DNA of 64,000 nucleotides from Acidobacteriota bacterium. GTDB taxonomy: Bacteria > Acidobacteriota > Blastocatellia > Pyrinomonadales > Pyrinomonadaceae. Each line of letters starts with the position of its first letter. Position 1 is the first letter of the stretch. This document shows, in pieces, positions 11,919-20,099 of the stretch. The notes below the pieces were generated by a model. The model was not told where the DNA came from. It did not search any database and saw only the letters and a program-made list of their open reading frames with translations. The stretch covers positions 1 through 64,000 of the forward strand of contig JADJWI010000008.1 of the NCBI GenBank assembly GCA_016716435.1, written 5' to 3'. The position numbers and the translations under genes were made by a program.

Positions 11919-14126
11919 ATGATAAATAATCTGCGGAACGCGCTTGGTCATTTTCGAGCGGGCTTCATCCTGTTAATTGCGGTGGGGATCATTTTTACCC
12001 CAACAATATATTCCCAGTCATGGAGCGATACACGCTTGATGACGACCGTCGGCAGTGTTCTCTACACTACTGAGCCGAGTGGGGTCTTGTTCAACACAAA
12101 TTTGACGACGGGGGTAAAAACCTCAGTAGGTACCGGCTTTCAGAACGACAAGTTTTTGTTTTCCAATGGCACACATCTTTACAGCATTGGCCCGAGTGGT
12201 GATCTTAGGAAGCATTTCCCCTCGACGACCGTCGCCACGGGCAATTGGAGGGATACACGTTTGTTGACGACCGATGGTAGTAACTTTTACACGATCGAGA
12301 CGTCCGGGTACCTTTACCAAACAAGTTTCACGACCGGTGTTAAAACGAGAATAGGAGCTAGAACCTGGCCCGGGGCCAAGCTCATTTTTGCCGAAAGCGG
12401 AATGATCGCGATAATTGGGTATCCCCAAGTTTATGGGATCAATTCGACAAACGGCGTAGCAGCCACCTATGGTTCGCCTGCTCTTTTGAGCAGTACCCGT
12501 TTGGGCGCTAATTTTCCCGGCGCTGATCTTGTATCTATCGAATCGTCCGGGCTCTACCGCACTTCTTCGGCTTTTACGAAAACCCGAGTAGTGGCGGCGT
12601 GGGCTTCTGCGAAGTTTCTATTTTTTGTTGGTCCGCAATTGTGGGTAATAAATGGTGACGGACTCCTTTATCAAATCGCATATTTGAGCGATGGTGGATA
12701 TTCAAAGCGCTTTCCGCCCGCATCTCCAACACCGAATCCGAATTCGTTCGCGCCTACTCCGGGAGGCAACGTTGCCCTTGGAAAATTAGCCACCCAATCA
12801 AGCAACATTGGGTCACCCTGGGCTGCTACGGAGGGAGTGGCTTCCCTCGCGGTGGACGGGAACACGAATGGGAAGTGGTTTGGTAAATCAGTTACGCACA
12901 CGGCGAATGGGAAAACCACGGATCCGTGGTGGCAGGTGGACCTCGGAGCGGACTTCAATGTCAACAAGATCGAGATCTGGAATCGAACTGATTGCTGCAG
13001 CAAAGAGCTTTCGAATTACAGGGTCTGGACAAAATCAGCGGCAGGTGGGTGGGAAGAATTCTCTCCGGGACTGAAAACTTATGTGCCGGGTGAAACATAT
13101 CCGCGTACGTTTACGGGCAGCAAACAAGCTAGGCTTGTTCGCGTGCAGATAGATGGCCCCAATGCGGTTTTAATGCTCGCGGAGGTCGCCGTTTACGGGT
13201 CACCTGTGAGTTCGGGCGGTGGATCCAATGTTGGTATAACTTCGGCTGAGCAAGCGCTCTGGGATACGGTCAAACAAATCAATTCCAAGGCGGGTTATGA
13301 ACAGTATTTGATCAAATACCCGCAAGGGACATATGTGGAAAGCGCTCGTATCTCGATAGCTGCAATTACGGGCCAATCCGCCACCCCTACGCCGCAACAG
13401 GGCGGTGATTCGGAAGATGAGAGATTCTGGGCCCTGGTCAAGGAAGCTGGTGTAGCAAAGGGATATCAGGAATACCTCAATAGGTTCACATTTGGAAAGC
13501 ACAGGGATGAAGCAACTCTAATGTTGAACCTTAAATCTGGCGCTTCAGGATCACCCACCCCGCCTCAGGGCAACGATTCAACTGATAGGGCAAAGGAGCA
13601 GGCATTATGGGAGACCGTCAAGGGAATAAATACCTTGGATGGGTATGTGGATTTCTTAAAGAGATATCCGGAGGGTGTATATGCAGAAAGCGCGCGGATC
13701 TTGATGAAGTCAGCCACGTCTGCCGCACCGGCAGCAACTCCGACGCCGGCGGCGACTCCGACGATTTCGGATGATGAAAGGACCTGGAATTTGATCGCTG
13801 GCAGTCTGGACGTCGGGGACTACGAAGCTTATTTGAATGCGTTTCCGAATGGAAAATTCAAAGGGGAGGCCAACGTAAAAATAGCTCGGCTGAAACCTGC
13901 AAAGAAAGATCCACCTGCAGCGAAAGAGAGGGAGTGTGTCGTGAACCGCCTCGTCAACTTGCGGGATGATTACAACAAAGGAAAGATACTCGGCACACTT
14001 GCCAAGGGCAGAACCGTTATTTTCATTGAAGAACAGGCAAGTTCGATAAGGGTCGGTGAGAGCCGAAGCGGCAGGCTCATTTCGCTCGGTTGGGTCTTTT
14101 ACCAATATCTGGATTGCGAACCCTGA
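11919..14126 (+). CDS. Secreted mosaic protein: propeller-like repeats, discoidin (F5/8C) domain, four helical repeats, SH3
   Basis: 735 residues. Residues 1-33 form a signal peptide (FILLIAVGIIFTPTIYSQS). Residues 34-270 hold about five tachylectin/propeller-like repeats with the pattern W-x-D-T-R-L-x-T, then Y-T-x-E-x-S-G-x-L. After a Pro/Thr linker comes a discoidin/F5-8C domain at about 285-428 (NVALGKLATQSS, DPWWQVDLGADFNVNKIEI, RLVRVQI). Four repeats of about 41 residues follow with the pattern xxLW-x-x-V ... Y-x-x-YL-x-x-(Y/F)P-x-G-x-(Y/F)-x-x-x-A, separated by PTP-rich linkers. The C-terminus is SH3b-like (CVVNRLVNLRDDYNKGKIL). The discoidin fold and propeller suggest carbohydrate or cell-wall binding outside the cytoplasm. 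No catalytic residues are visible. The small SH3 gene 57 bases downstream is probably co-transcribed. Function unknown; the domain calls are by pattern only. Confidence 0.75.
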   Translation: MINNLRNALGHFRAGFILLIAVGIIFTPTIYSQSWSDTRLMTTVGSVLYTTEPSGVLFNTNLTTGVKTSVGTGFQNDKFLFSNGTHLYSIGPSGDLRKHFPSTTVATGNWRDTRLLTTDGSNFYTIETSGYLYQTSFTTGVKTRIGARTWPGAKLIFAESGMIAIIGYPQVYGINSTNGVAATYGSPALLSSTRLGANFPGADLVSIESSGLYRTSSAFTKTRVVAAWASAKFLFFVGPQLWVINGDGLLYQIAYLSDGGYSKRFPPASPTPNPNSFAPTPGGNVALGKLATQSSNIGSPWAATEGVASLAVDGNTNGKWFGKSVTHTANGKTTDPWWQVDLGADFNVNKIEIWNRTDCCSKELSNYRVWTKSAAGGWEEFSPGLKTYVPGETYPRTFTGSKQARLVRVQIDGPNAVLMLAEVAVYGSPVSSGGGSNVGITSAEQALWDTVKQINSKAGYEQYLIKYPQGTYVESARISIAAITGQSATPTPQQGGDSEDERFWALVKEAGVAKGYQEYLNRFTFGKHRDEATLMLNLKSGASGSPTPPQGNDSTDRAKEQALWETVKGINTLDGYVDFLKRYPEGVYAESARILMKSATSAAPAATPTPAATPTISDDERTWNLIAGSLDVGDYEAYLNAFPNGKFKGEANVKIARLKPAKKDPPAAKERECVVNRLVNLRDDYNKGKILGTLAKGRTVIFIEEQASSIRVGESRSGRLISLGWVFYQYLDCEP

Positions 14127-14183
14127 TCCGTTGGGATTTCTTTAGTTGGAGATCTCGATCAAGTGAAATAGATAGGAGAAAAA

Positions 14184-14714
14184 ATGATTGTAAAAGTTTT
14201 GATCTGCGGTTTGTTGATAGCTTTTTGCGGAACGCTCAATTTGTTCGGTCAAGATGATTGCGGCGTTGATGCGTATGTGATTGATAAAGACCCAAAAGGT
14301 CTGAACGTCCGAGACCAGCCAAGTGTTAAAGGCAAAGTCTTAGCGACGTTAAAGACAGACCCGAATTCAGGTGACGGCCCGGGATCTATTTTGGTTCGTG
14401 TAACGGGGTATTCGAACGGCTGGGTGAAAATTGTCAGAGCCTACGGAGATAGCGGCTCTTTGTTTGAGGGCACCGGTTGGGTCTCGGCTAAAATGGTGGC
14501 GACCGGAACCATGGGACCGATCGGACAATACAACAAGCCCGCTGATCTTTACGCGGCGTCCAACACAAATAGAAAGATCGGGACGATCCCGAGTGAATCC
14601 GAAGTGTCAATTGCCGGTTTTACCTGCAACTGGGTAAAGGTCAAATACAAACGGAAGATCGGCTGGATCAAGGCTTCAAACGTCTGCGGCAGCCCTGTTA
14701 CGTCCTGTTCGTAG
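14184..14714 (+). CDS. Secreted protein with two SH3-type domains
   Basis: 176 residues. An N-terminal signal peptide (VLICGLLIAFCGTLNLFGQ) precedes two bacterial SH3-like modules: about 25-105 (KGLNVRDQPSVKGKVLATL, then NGWVKIVRA, GWVSAKMV) and about 115-170 (ADLYAASNTNRKIGTIP, NWVKVKYKRKIGWIKASNV). Such modules usually bind peptidoglycan or serve as spacers. A good AGGAG lies 7 bases before the ATG. It follows the mosaic protein, which also ends in an SH3b module, so the two probably act in the same place. Four cysteines in the mature part could form disulfides. No enzymatic motif is visible. Confidence 0.75.
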   Translation: MIVKVLICGLLIAFCGTLNLFGQDDCGVDAYVIDKDPKGLNVRDQPSVKGKVLATLKTDPNSGDGPGSILVRVTGYSNGWVKIVRAYGDSGSLFEGTGWVSAKMVATGTMGPIGQYNKPADLYAASNTNRKIGTIPSESEVSIAGFTCNWVKVKYKRKIGWIKASNVCGSPVTSCS

Positions 14715-14794
14715 AGTATTGTAACGGTTTGGACAACCCTGGAATCAACTGGTGTCCTTAGCCGCAGGAAACAAACGTAAGTGAACGACAATCT

Positions 14795-14835
14795 CCGACG
14801 GCTTTCCTTAATACGAAAGATCGTCGGGGGTTTCA
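14795..14835 (+). terminator. Probable terminator after the SH3 gene
   Basis: A bulged hairpin (CCGACG, then CTTTC, an 8-base loop, GAAAG and CGTCGG), followed by GGGTTTCAT. The T tract is weak, so termination is plausible but not certain. Confidence 0.45.
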
Positions 14836-14928
14836 TATCATCTCAAATTATTCGCAGCGCAGATCGTAGCGTCTTTCTGTCATTCGCTCTGTAATGAGCG
14901 GCTATTCCGGCAACAAACGCCACCCCCC

Positions 14929-15099
14929 GGAATCTACGCCGCCGTCCACGACATCGGCATTGTCTACCTGCCGAACGGCAAATACCTCTATATCAGTGTT
15001 TTCGTTACCGATTCGAAAGAAGATTTCGACACCAACGAAAGGACCATAGCCGACATCGCCAAAGCGGCTTGGGATCATTTCGCAGCAAAAACGAAATAG
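14929..15099 (+). pseudogene. C-terminal remnant of a class A beta-lactamase-like protein
   Basis: One open segment of 56 codons reads GIYAAVHDIGIVYLPNGK, YLYISVFVTDSKEDFDT and ERTIADIAKAAWDHF, ending at a TAG. This matches the last strands and C-terminal helix of class A serine beta-lactamases (xAVNDxGIVxLPxG, then AVFVxDS). The catalytic Ser-x-x-Lys, SDN, Glu166 and KTG parts are absent upstream, and no start codon is seen. It is therefore a stump left by a deletion or rearrangement and not a resistance gene. It abuts the convergent hydrolase at 15106. Confidence 0.65.
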
Positions 15100-15105
15100 C
15101 CCGCA

Positions 15106-15942
15106 TCAGCGGTTTATGAACAGGTTGTAAGCGGCGATCGCTTCGGGGCTTTCGAATAGAGACGTGTGGCCTCCGCCGGCAATTTCAACGAACTGGCGGG
15201 TTTGACACGTGTTGCAATCGGTCATTTGCTGTTTGAATGTGGGCCATGAGAACAACTGGATCGGCGAATCTTGCATTCCTTGAACGACGAGGATGTCGGA
15301 TAGATGGCCGCTCGTGAAATTTAAGAGCGAGCGGTCCATATATGCCGAGGGGTTTGCTGTCGTTGTTCCGTAGGTTTGCCGGAGCAGATTGCAGACGGCG
15401 CTTTGCGGGACCTGGCCGTTTTCTTCGAGTCCGCATCTGTAGACAAGATTTAGCGGCCCCGGAGCATTTGCGATCACACCGTCGGTCGCATGCATCGTGT
15501 TCAATCTGGTGACAATATATCCGCCCTGCGAATGTCCGATCAAGAAGATCTTATTCACCTTTCTCTTTAATGCTTTTCTGGAGTAATGCTTAACCCAAAG
15601 CAATGCCGCTTCTGCTTCCAGAATGCCGTCACCCAGCAATCGGCCTTCTTGAGGATAAGCCACGCTGACGATCATCATATCTGTTCGAGCGGTGATCTCC
15701 TTTACTCTTGCCAAAGTGTTTTTTGCGGCGGGAATGATCTGTTCGTCGCTCGCAACAGTTCCGTGGAAGGCGACCAAGACATCCACGAATGTGTTAGTAG
15801 GCTTATCAATTACAACATCAACGCTTATGTTGTTGTAGGTAATTCTCCGCACCTCTTGCGCGCTATGCGACATGCTGAACAGCAGGACGCCGATAAGTGC
15901 AGCTAGCAAAATGCGTGGTTTGATTCTCATTCTTAAAGTCAC
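15106..15942 (-). CDS. Secreted alpha/beta hydrolase
   Basis: 278 residues with a cleavable signal (ILLAALIGVLLFSMSHSAQ). An alpha/beta-hydrolase core follows: VLVAFHGTVAS near residue 55 with the HG oxyanion motif, and the nucleophile elbow GHSQGG at about 145. Late in the protein lie an acidic residue candidate in QGMQDSPIQ and the histidine in GGGHTSLF. Esterase, lipase or acyl-peptidase-like activity on an extracytoplasmic substrate is likely; the substrate is unknown. Transcribed alone, convergent with the beta-lactamase stump. The start at 15942 gives a positively charged n-region (MTLRMRIKPR); an in-frame Met four residues on is possible. Confidence 0.75.
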   Translation of the reverse strand: MTLRMRIKPRILLAALIGVLLFSMSHSAQEVRRITYNNISVDVVIDKPTNTFVDVLVAFHGTVASDEQIIPAAKNTLARVKEITARTDMMIVSVAYPQEGRLLGDGILEAEAALLWVKHYSRKALKRKVNKIFLIGHSQGGYIVTRLNTMHATDGVIANAPGPLNLVYRCGLEENGQVPQSAVCNLLRQTYGTTTANPSAYMDRSLLNFTSGHLSDILVVQGMQDSPIQLFSWPTFKQQMTDCNTCQTRQFVEIAGGGHTSLFESPEAIAAYNLFINR

Positions 15943-16261
15943 TTTAGCAAAGGAAGCAGGAATACATTAAGACGCAGGCCGCCGCCAAAAGGCCGAGAGA
16001 GTTCGCAGCATGGATGAGCTCCAATTACCGCTGCCCGGACCAGAGCGAAACGGCCGAGTTCCACCGAAAACCCCACGATAAACGACCAAAAAGCATTGAC
16101 TCACCGCCAAAGTGAAATATAACCCCTAAAAAAGTATTCACGGGTTACGGGGTTTTTATCGTCATCGTCAATGCCCCGGTCGAGAACGTGGACTTCCTCC
16201 CGGAGCCTTAAGAAGGCCCAGCCGTTTGCCCGGGGATTTGGCTTCGGCTTAAACTCCCAAC
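15943..16261. other. Divergent intergenic region before the polysaccharide locus
   Basis: No gene is supported here. The stretch lies between the divergent hydrolase and the first flippase. It holds the promoter candidate at 16096-16123 and an AACCCC...GGGGTTTTT arm pair (16121-16157) that could form a weak hairpin. The hairpin's first arm starts within the -10 box, so an attenuator role is doubtful. Confidence 0.4.
16096..16123 (+). promoter_or_regulatory. Probable sigma-70 promoter of the polysaccharide locus
   Basis: TTGACT (16096-16101) and TATAAC (16118-16123) are separated by 16 bases, about 140 bases before the first flippase start. This is the strongest promoter-like sequence before the gene run that follows on the + strand. 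Confidence 0.45.
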
Positions 16262-17818
16262 GTGGAAGCGGATGAAAAACAGATAGCGGCCGGGGCGGGC
16301 GATCCGCAGCACTCGGCCGCAGGTATGACGACCCGCGTCGTGAAGGGTTCGCTCTGGACCCTTCTCGGCCAGGTCGCTCCGCTTGCCGTTTCGCTTGCGG
16401 CAACTCCTTTCACCATCCGCCTGCTCGGTGCCGAAGGCTACGGCGTATTTATCCTCGTCGGGCTGATTCCCGCTTATCTCGCATTTGCAGATTTCGGGAT
16501 GTCGCTCGCCTCTACGCGGTTCGCGAGCGAAGCTTTCGGCCGCGGCGACCGGAAAGAAGAGGCCGCGGTCATCCGCACGGCCGTCGCGGTCGCACTTGCC
16601 GGCAGCGTTCCCGTAGCTCTTGGCCTGATCATCTTTGCCCCGCAGGTCATTTCGCTTTTTGCCGTTCCCGAGAGCTTTTTCGCCGAGGCCGCGGCCGCAC
16701 TTCGCATCACCGCGGTGACATTCGTCGTCAACATTCTTTGCAGCATTCTCAACACGCCGCAGCTCGCCCGGCTCCGGATGGACCTAAACACGCTGATAAA
16801 TGCCGGGACGCGGATCGCCGGACTTATCGCAACGCCCTTGGCCATTTATCTCGGCTATGGGATCGTCGGTGCGGCCACGGTTCTGCTCGCGGCGATGCTG
16901 CTCAATCTTGCCGGCCATATTTTCTTTTCCGGTAGGCTCTTGCCCGAGCTTTTCGGGCTCGGGATCAGCCGCGAGAAGCTCCGTCCGCTTCTTAAATTTG
17001 GAGCAGGGCTGGTCATAAGCTCCATTGCGGCGGTCGGGCTCGTAAATGCCGAGAAAGGCATACTCGCCGCCGTAGTTTCAGCCTCCGCACTTGCCCATTA
17101 CACGGTCGCATTTACGGCCGCCTCGATGATGACCCTTTTCGCCGGGGCGATGATCCAATCGCTGATCCCGGCATTTTCGCAGTTGCAGGGTGAGGAGGCC
17201 CGCGAGCGGCTCAACGGGCTTTTTGAGCGGGGAGTGCGGCTTTCAATGATCTGGGCAATTCCGGCGATGATCTTTCTGGCCATTACGGCAAAGCCATTTT
17301 TCACCATCTGGGCCGGGGAAGAATTTGGCCGCGAGAGCACCTTGCCGCTTTATCTGCTTTTGGGCGGATTGCTATTCAATATCATCGCCTATCTGCCGCA
17401 CGCCGCAATTCTCGCCTCCGGAAGGAGCGATGCTCTCGCCAAGCTTTACTGGCTGGAGCTTGTGCCTTATGCCGCCGCCGTCTGGCTGCTTGCCTCGCGA
17501 TACGGAGCCGCCGGTGCGGCCGCCGCCTGGAGCCTTCGCGTTATCATTGACACCTTTCTGCAGTTTTATCTCGCTATCCGCTTTGGTGGAATCACATTTC
17601 GCCCGCGATTTCCGATCGGATGGCTGCTCGGCGTCGCCGCCGCCGCCCTGCCCGCGGTTTTTCTGCTCTATTACAACGCCTACACGCTCTTTCCGCTTCT
17701 TGCCGTCCTTTTAGGCTTAGCGATCTACGCCGCAATGACGCTCCGGACGCTCCTGACCGCCGAAGAGCGTACCTGGCTCACCGCCCGCATCTCCCGCCTG
17801 ACCCGCCGCGCCACATAA
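16262..17818 (+). CDS. Wzx-like polysaccharide flippase (MATE/MOP superfamily), copy 1
   Basis: 518 residues, about 12-14 membrane segments, the size and hydrophobicity of oligosaccharide-lipid flippases (polysaccharide biosynthesis protein family). It would move undecaprenyl-linked repeat units across the inner membrane. Segments include GSLWTLLGQVAPLAVSLAAT, RLLGAEGYGVFILVG, NTPQLARLRMDLNTLIN and IGAGxxL-type helices. A GTG at 16262 is the chosen start: it puts the conserved AGMTT(R/K)VVKGSLWTL at residue 20, exactly as in the second copy downstream. The first gene of the locus. The 21-bp repeat array lies between it and its paralogue. Export role known for the family; substrate unknown. 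Confidence 0.85.
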   Translation: MEADEKQIAAGAGDPQHSAAGMTTRVVKGSLWTLLGQVAPLAVSLAATPFTIRLLGAEGYGVFILVGLIPAYLAFADFGMSLASTRFASEAFGRGDRKEEAAVIRTAVAVALAGSVPVALGLIIFAPQVISLFAVPESFFAEAAAALRITAVTFVVNILCSILNTPQLARLRMDLNTLINAGTRIAGLIATPLAIYLGYGIVGAATVLLAAMLLNLAGHIFFSGRLLPELFGLGISREKLRPLLKFGAGLVISSIAAVGLVNAEKGILAAVVSASALAHYTVAFTAASMMTLFAGAMIQSLIPAFSQLQGEEARERLNGLFERGVRLSMIWAIPAMIFLAITAKPFFTIWAGEEFGRESTLPLYLLLGGLLFNIIAYLPHAAILASGRSDALAKLYWLELVPYAAAVWLLASRYGAAGAAAAWSLRVIIDTFLQFYLAIRFGGITFRPRFPIGWLLGVAAAALPAVFLLYYNAYTLFPLLAVLLGLAIYAAMTLRTLLTAEERTWLTARISRLTRRAT

Positions 17819-17837
17819 CCCTCCGCCTTCAAGCAAT

Positions 17838-18000
17838 TTTTAACACAGAGCCCACAGAGACCACGGAGATGTTGTATAAATAGGAACTACGGCTTCCCAG
17901 AACCGCTGATTCGCCGAAGAATCCCACCTCAACACCCTCAGTGCCCTCCGTGGCAACAATTCTGTGCTTTCTGTGTCCTGATCTGTGTTTTCTGTGTTCC
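17838..18000. repeat. Imperfect inverted intergenic repeat (CACAGAG / CTGTGTT type)
   Basis: The left part reads AACACAGAGCCCACAGAGAC then CACGGAG. The right part reads CCCTCCGTGGCAAC, then TTCTGTGCTTTCTGTGTCC and ATCTGTGTTTTCTGTGTTCC. The arms are largely complementary around an AT-rich centre and could form a long hairpin. I know this type as dispersed intergenic filler in Acidobacteriota and related large genomes; here it directly precedes the 21-bp array. Confidence 0.6.
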
Positions 18001-18024
18001 AGATCGAAAAAATCCGCCCGCCGG

Positions 18025-18464
18025 AATGAAATATCACCTTGCGCAAATGAATTCTGAGGTTGCGCAAATGAATCCTGCAATTGCGCAAATGATTTCTGAG
18101 GTTGCGCAAATGATTTTCTCGCCGCAGGAATGAATTATTAGCTTGCGCAAATGAATTATTAGCTTGAGCAAATCATTTCTGAGCTTGCAAATAAATTCTG
18201 CAATTGCAGCAAAATGAAATTCTGCAATTGCGCAAATGAATTATTGGTCTCAATAATTCATTCCTACAAGCTCAGAAATGAATCCTAGCTTTGTAGAAAT
18301 GAATCCTAGCTTTCTAAAAATGAAATATAGCCTTGTAGAAATGATTCCTAGCTTTCTATAAATGAATCCTACATCTTCAGAACTCGTCCAAAGTTCTCAA
18401 TAACTCATTCCCAGCCGTTAATATTTCGTTCCAAAGTCCCAAATTTCCCCATTTTCTCTCATTT
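18025..18464. repeat. Degenerate tandem array of about 21 units with 21-bp period
   Basis: Cutting at each AATGAAT-like start gives units of 21 bases with few exceptions (19, 20, 22 and 23 around units 5 and 8-11). Left-hand units have the core AATGAATTCTGAGG followed by TTGCGCA. Units from about 18255 on change to AAATGAATCCTAGC followed by TTTGTAG. The last four (18381-18464) are more diverged but keep the period. There are no unique spacers, so it is not a CRISPR array. It fills the gap between the two flippase paralogues. 21 bases is two turns of B-DNA, so each unit presents the same face. Because 21 is divisible by 3, long spurious frames appear across it. Confidence 0.85.
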
Positions 18465-18524
18465 TGACCGACTCACAACAAATCCAACTTGCCCACCCGC
18501 CCCGAACCACTTACACTTCTCAAC

Positions 18525-20090
18525 GTGACGTCCAAAGACGCGAGCGAACCCGCCAAACCGCCCAAAACTCCGCCATCAACAGCCGGAATGACGACCAAGG
18601 TCGTCAAGGGCTCGCTCTGGACGCTCGCCGGCCAGGTCGCACCGCTTGCGGTCTCGCTGGTGGCGACTCCGTTCGTTATCCGGATGCTCGGGGCGGAAAG
18701 TTACGGCGTTTTGATCCTGATCGGGCTGATACCGACCTATCTTGGTTTTGCAGATTTTGGGATGTCGATGGCATCGACCAAGTTCGGTAGCGAGGCTTAT
18801 GCCGAAGGCGACGAGGAAAAAGAGGCCCGCATTGTAAGAACCGCGGCGCTCATTGCCCTTATGACCTCGGTGCCGGTCGCGGCGGCATTGATGATATTTT
18901 CCTCAAAGATCATCGGGCTTTTCAACGTCCCGGAAGCTTTACAGGCCGAGGCGGCAACGGCGCTCAGGATCGCTGCCATAACTTTCGTCATGAACTTTCT
19001 CTGCGGAATATTTAACACGCCGCAGCTCGCCCGGCTCCGCATGGATCTAAATACGTTCATCAACGCCGGCTCCCGCATCCTCGGCCTGATCGCAACACCT
19101 ATCGTCCTTTACCTCGGCTACGGAATAATCGGCGCCGTAACCGTCCTCCTCGCCGCCAGCCTCCTGAACCTCGCCGGGCATCTTATCGCTTCGAGAAAGC
19201 ACCTGACAATGCTTTTCGGGTTCCGGATCGAACCAAGTTTGCTTCCGGCAATGGCAAAGTTTGGGTTTGGCGTGATCGCGGCGGGTGTCGCGGGACTTTT
19301 ATTGGCGAATATAGAAAAGGGTGTTCTTTCGAGTCTTGCGTCGGTTAAGGAACTCGCGTTTTACTCGGTTGCGTTCATTGTCGCAAGTTCGATAACAATG
19401 TTCTCGAGCGCGATGAGCTAATCGCTGATGCCCGCGTTTTCTCAACTGAACCGAGGAGGGCAAAGTGACGGGTCGGTTAGTTTTCTTTTTTCTACGGTCG
19501 TAAGACTTAACATCATCTGGCTCCTTCCTGCTTCGGTGTTCTTGATACTCGTAGCAGAATCCTTTTTCACGATTTGGGCGGGCCCCGAGTTCGGACAGGG
19601 AAGTACGGCACCGTTTTACGTGCTTCTGATCGGTCTGGCCTTTCACGTTGTCACCTATATTCCGTTTACTCTTCTAATGGCAGGCGGACGGTCCGACCTG
19701 ATCGCAAAGATATATTGGGCGGAGCTTTTTCCTTATCTTCTCTTGGTTTGGATGCTGGTCTCTCGATTTGGGGCCGTAGGTGCGGCAGCGGCATGGAGTA
19801 TGAGAATCATCGCCGATTGCCTTATATTGTTGTTTGCGACAAGTAGGTTGACGGGAATCAAGTTAGAATATCTGCCCGTGGCGCGGATTCTCTTGACCGG
19901 TACAGTTTTTGCAGTTCCCGGCTTCCTAATGTTTCTTACTTCACTGCCGATCTCGGTCGTCGGGTTCGTATATCTCGTATTTGCCGTGCTTTACGGATTT
20001 CTTCTGTGGCAATTTGTTCTAACACGATCCGAGATAGACTGGCTTAGGCTTCGGATCTCCGGGCTTACTTCGTTTCGATTCAATACCTAG
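18525..20090 (+). pseudogene. Wzx-like flippase, copy 2, interrupted by an in-frame TAA
   Basis: A paralogue of the flippase at 16262, same length and topology. The GTG at 18525 gives 19 residues before AGMTTKVVKGSLWTL, the same as copy 1; a TTG at 18489 is an alternative. The frame stops at TAA 19419-19421 and resumes in the same frame: FSSAMS, stop, SLMPAFSQLNRGG. Copy 1 has AMIQSLIPAFSQLQG here, so the stop replaces Gln, consistent with a single C-to-T change (CAA to TAA). All the rest is intact (WAGPEFGQGSTAPFY, AVGAAAAWSMRIIAD). It may be a recent nonsense allele, a sequence error or a read-through product. As written it yields a 299-residue fragment lacking the last third of the helices. 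Confidence 0.75.
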
Positions 20091-20099
20091 CGGATAAAA

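Noticed and set aside
14929..15099. Functional beta-lactamase resistance gene
   Set aside because: Only the C-terminal 56 codons are present; all catalytic motifs are missing.
16121..16157. Transcription attenuator before the first flippase
   Set aside because: The first arm lies within or upstream of the expected transcription start, so the hairpin would not form in the RNA from the predicted promoter.
17840..18109. Minus-strand reading frame with HLRNLRI heptads
   Set aside because: It is a by-product of the 21-bp repeats (a multiple of three) and the CACAGAG-type repeat; no start signal.
18025..18464. CRISPR array
   Set aside because: The 21-bp units follow each other without unique spacers, are degenerate, and no cas gene is near.
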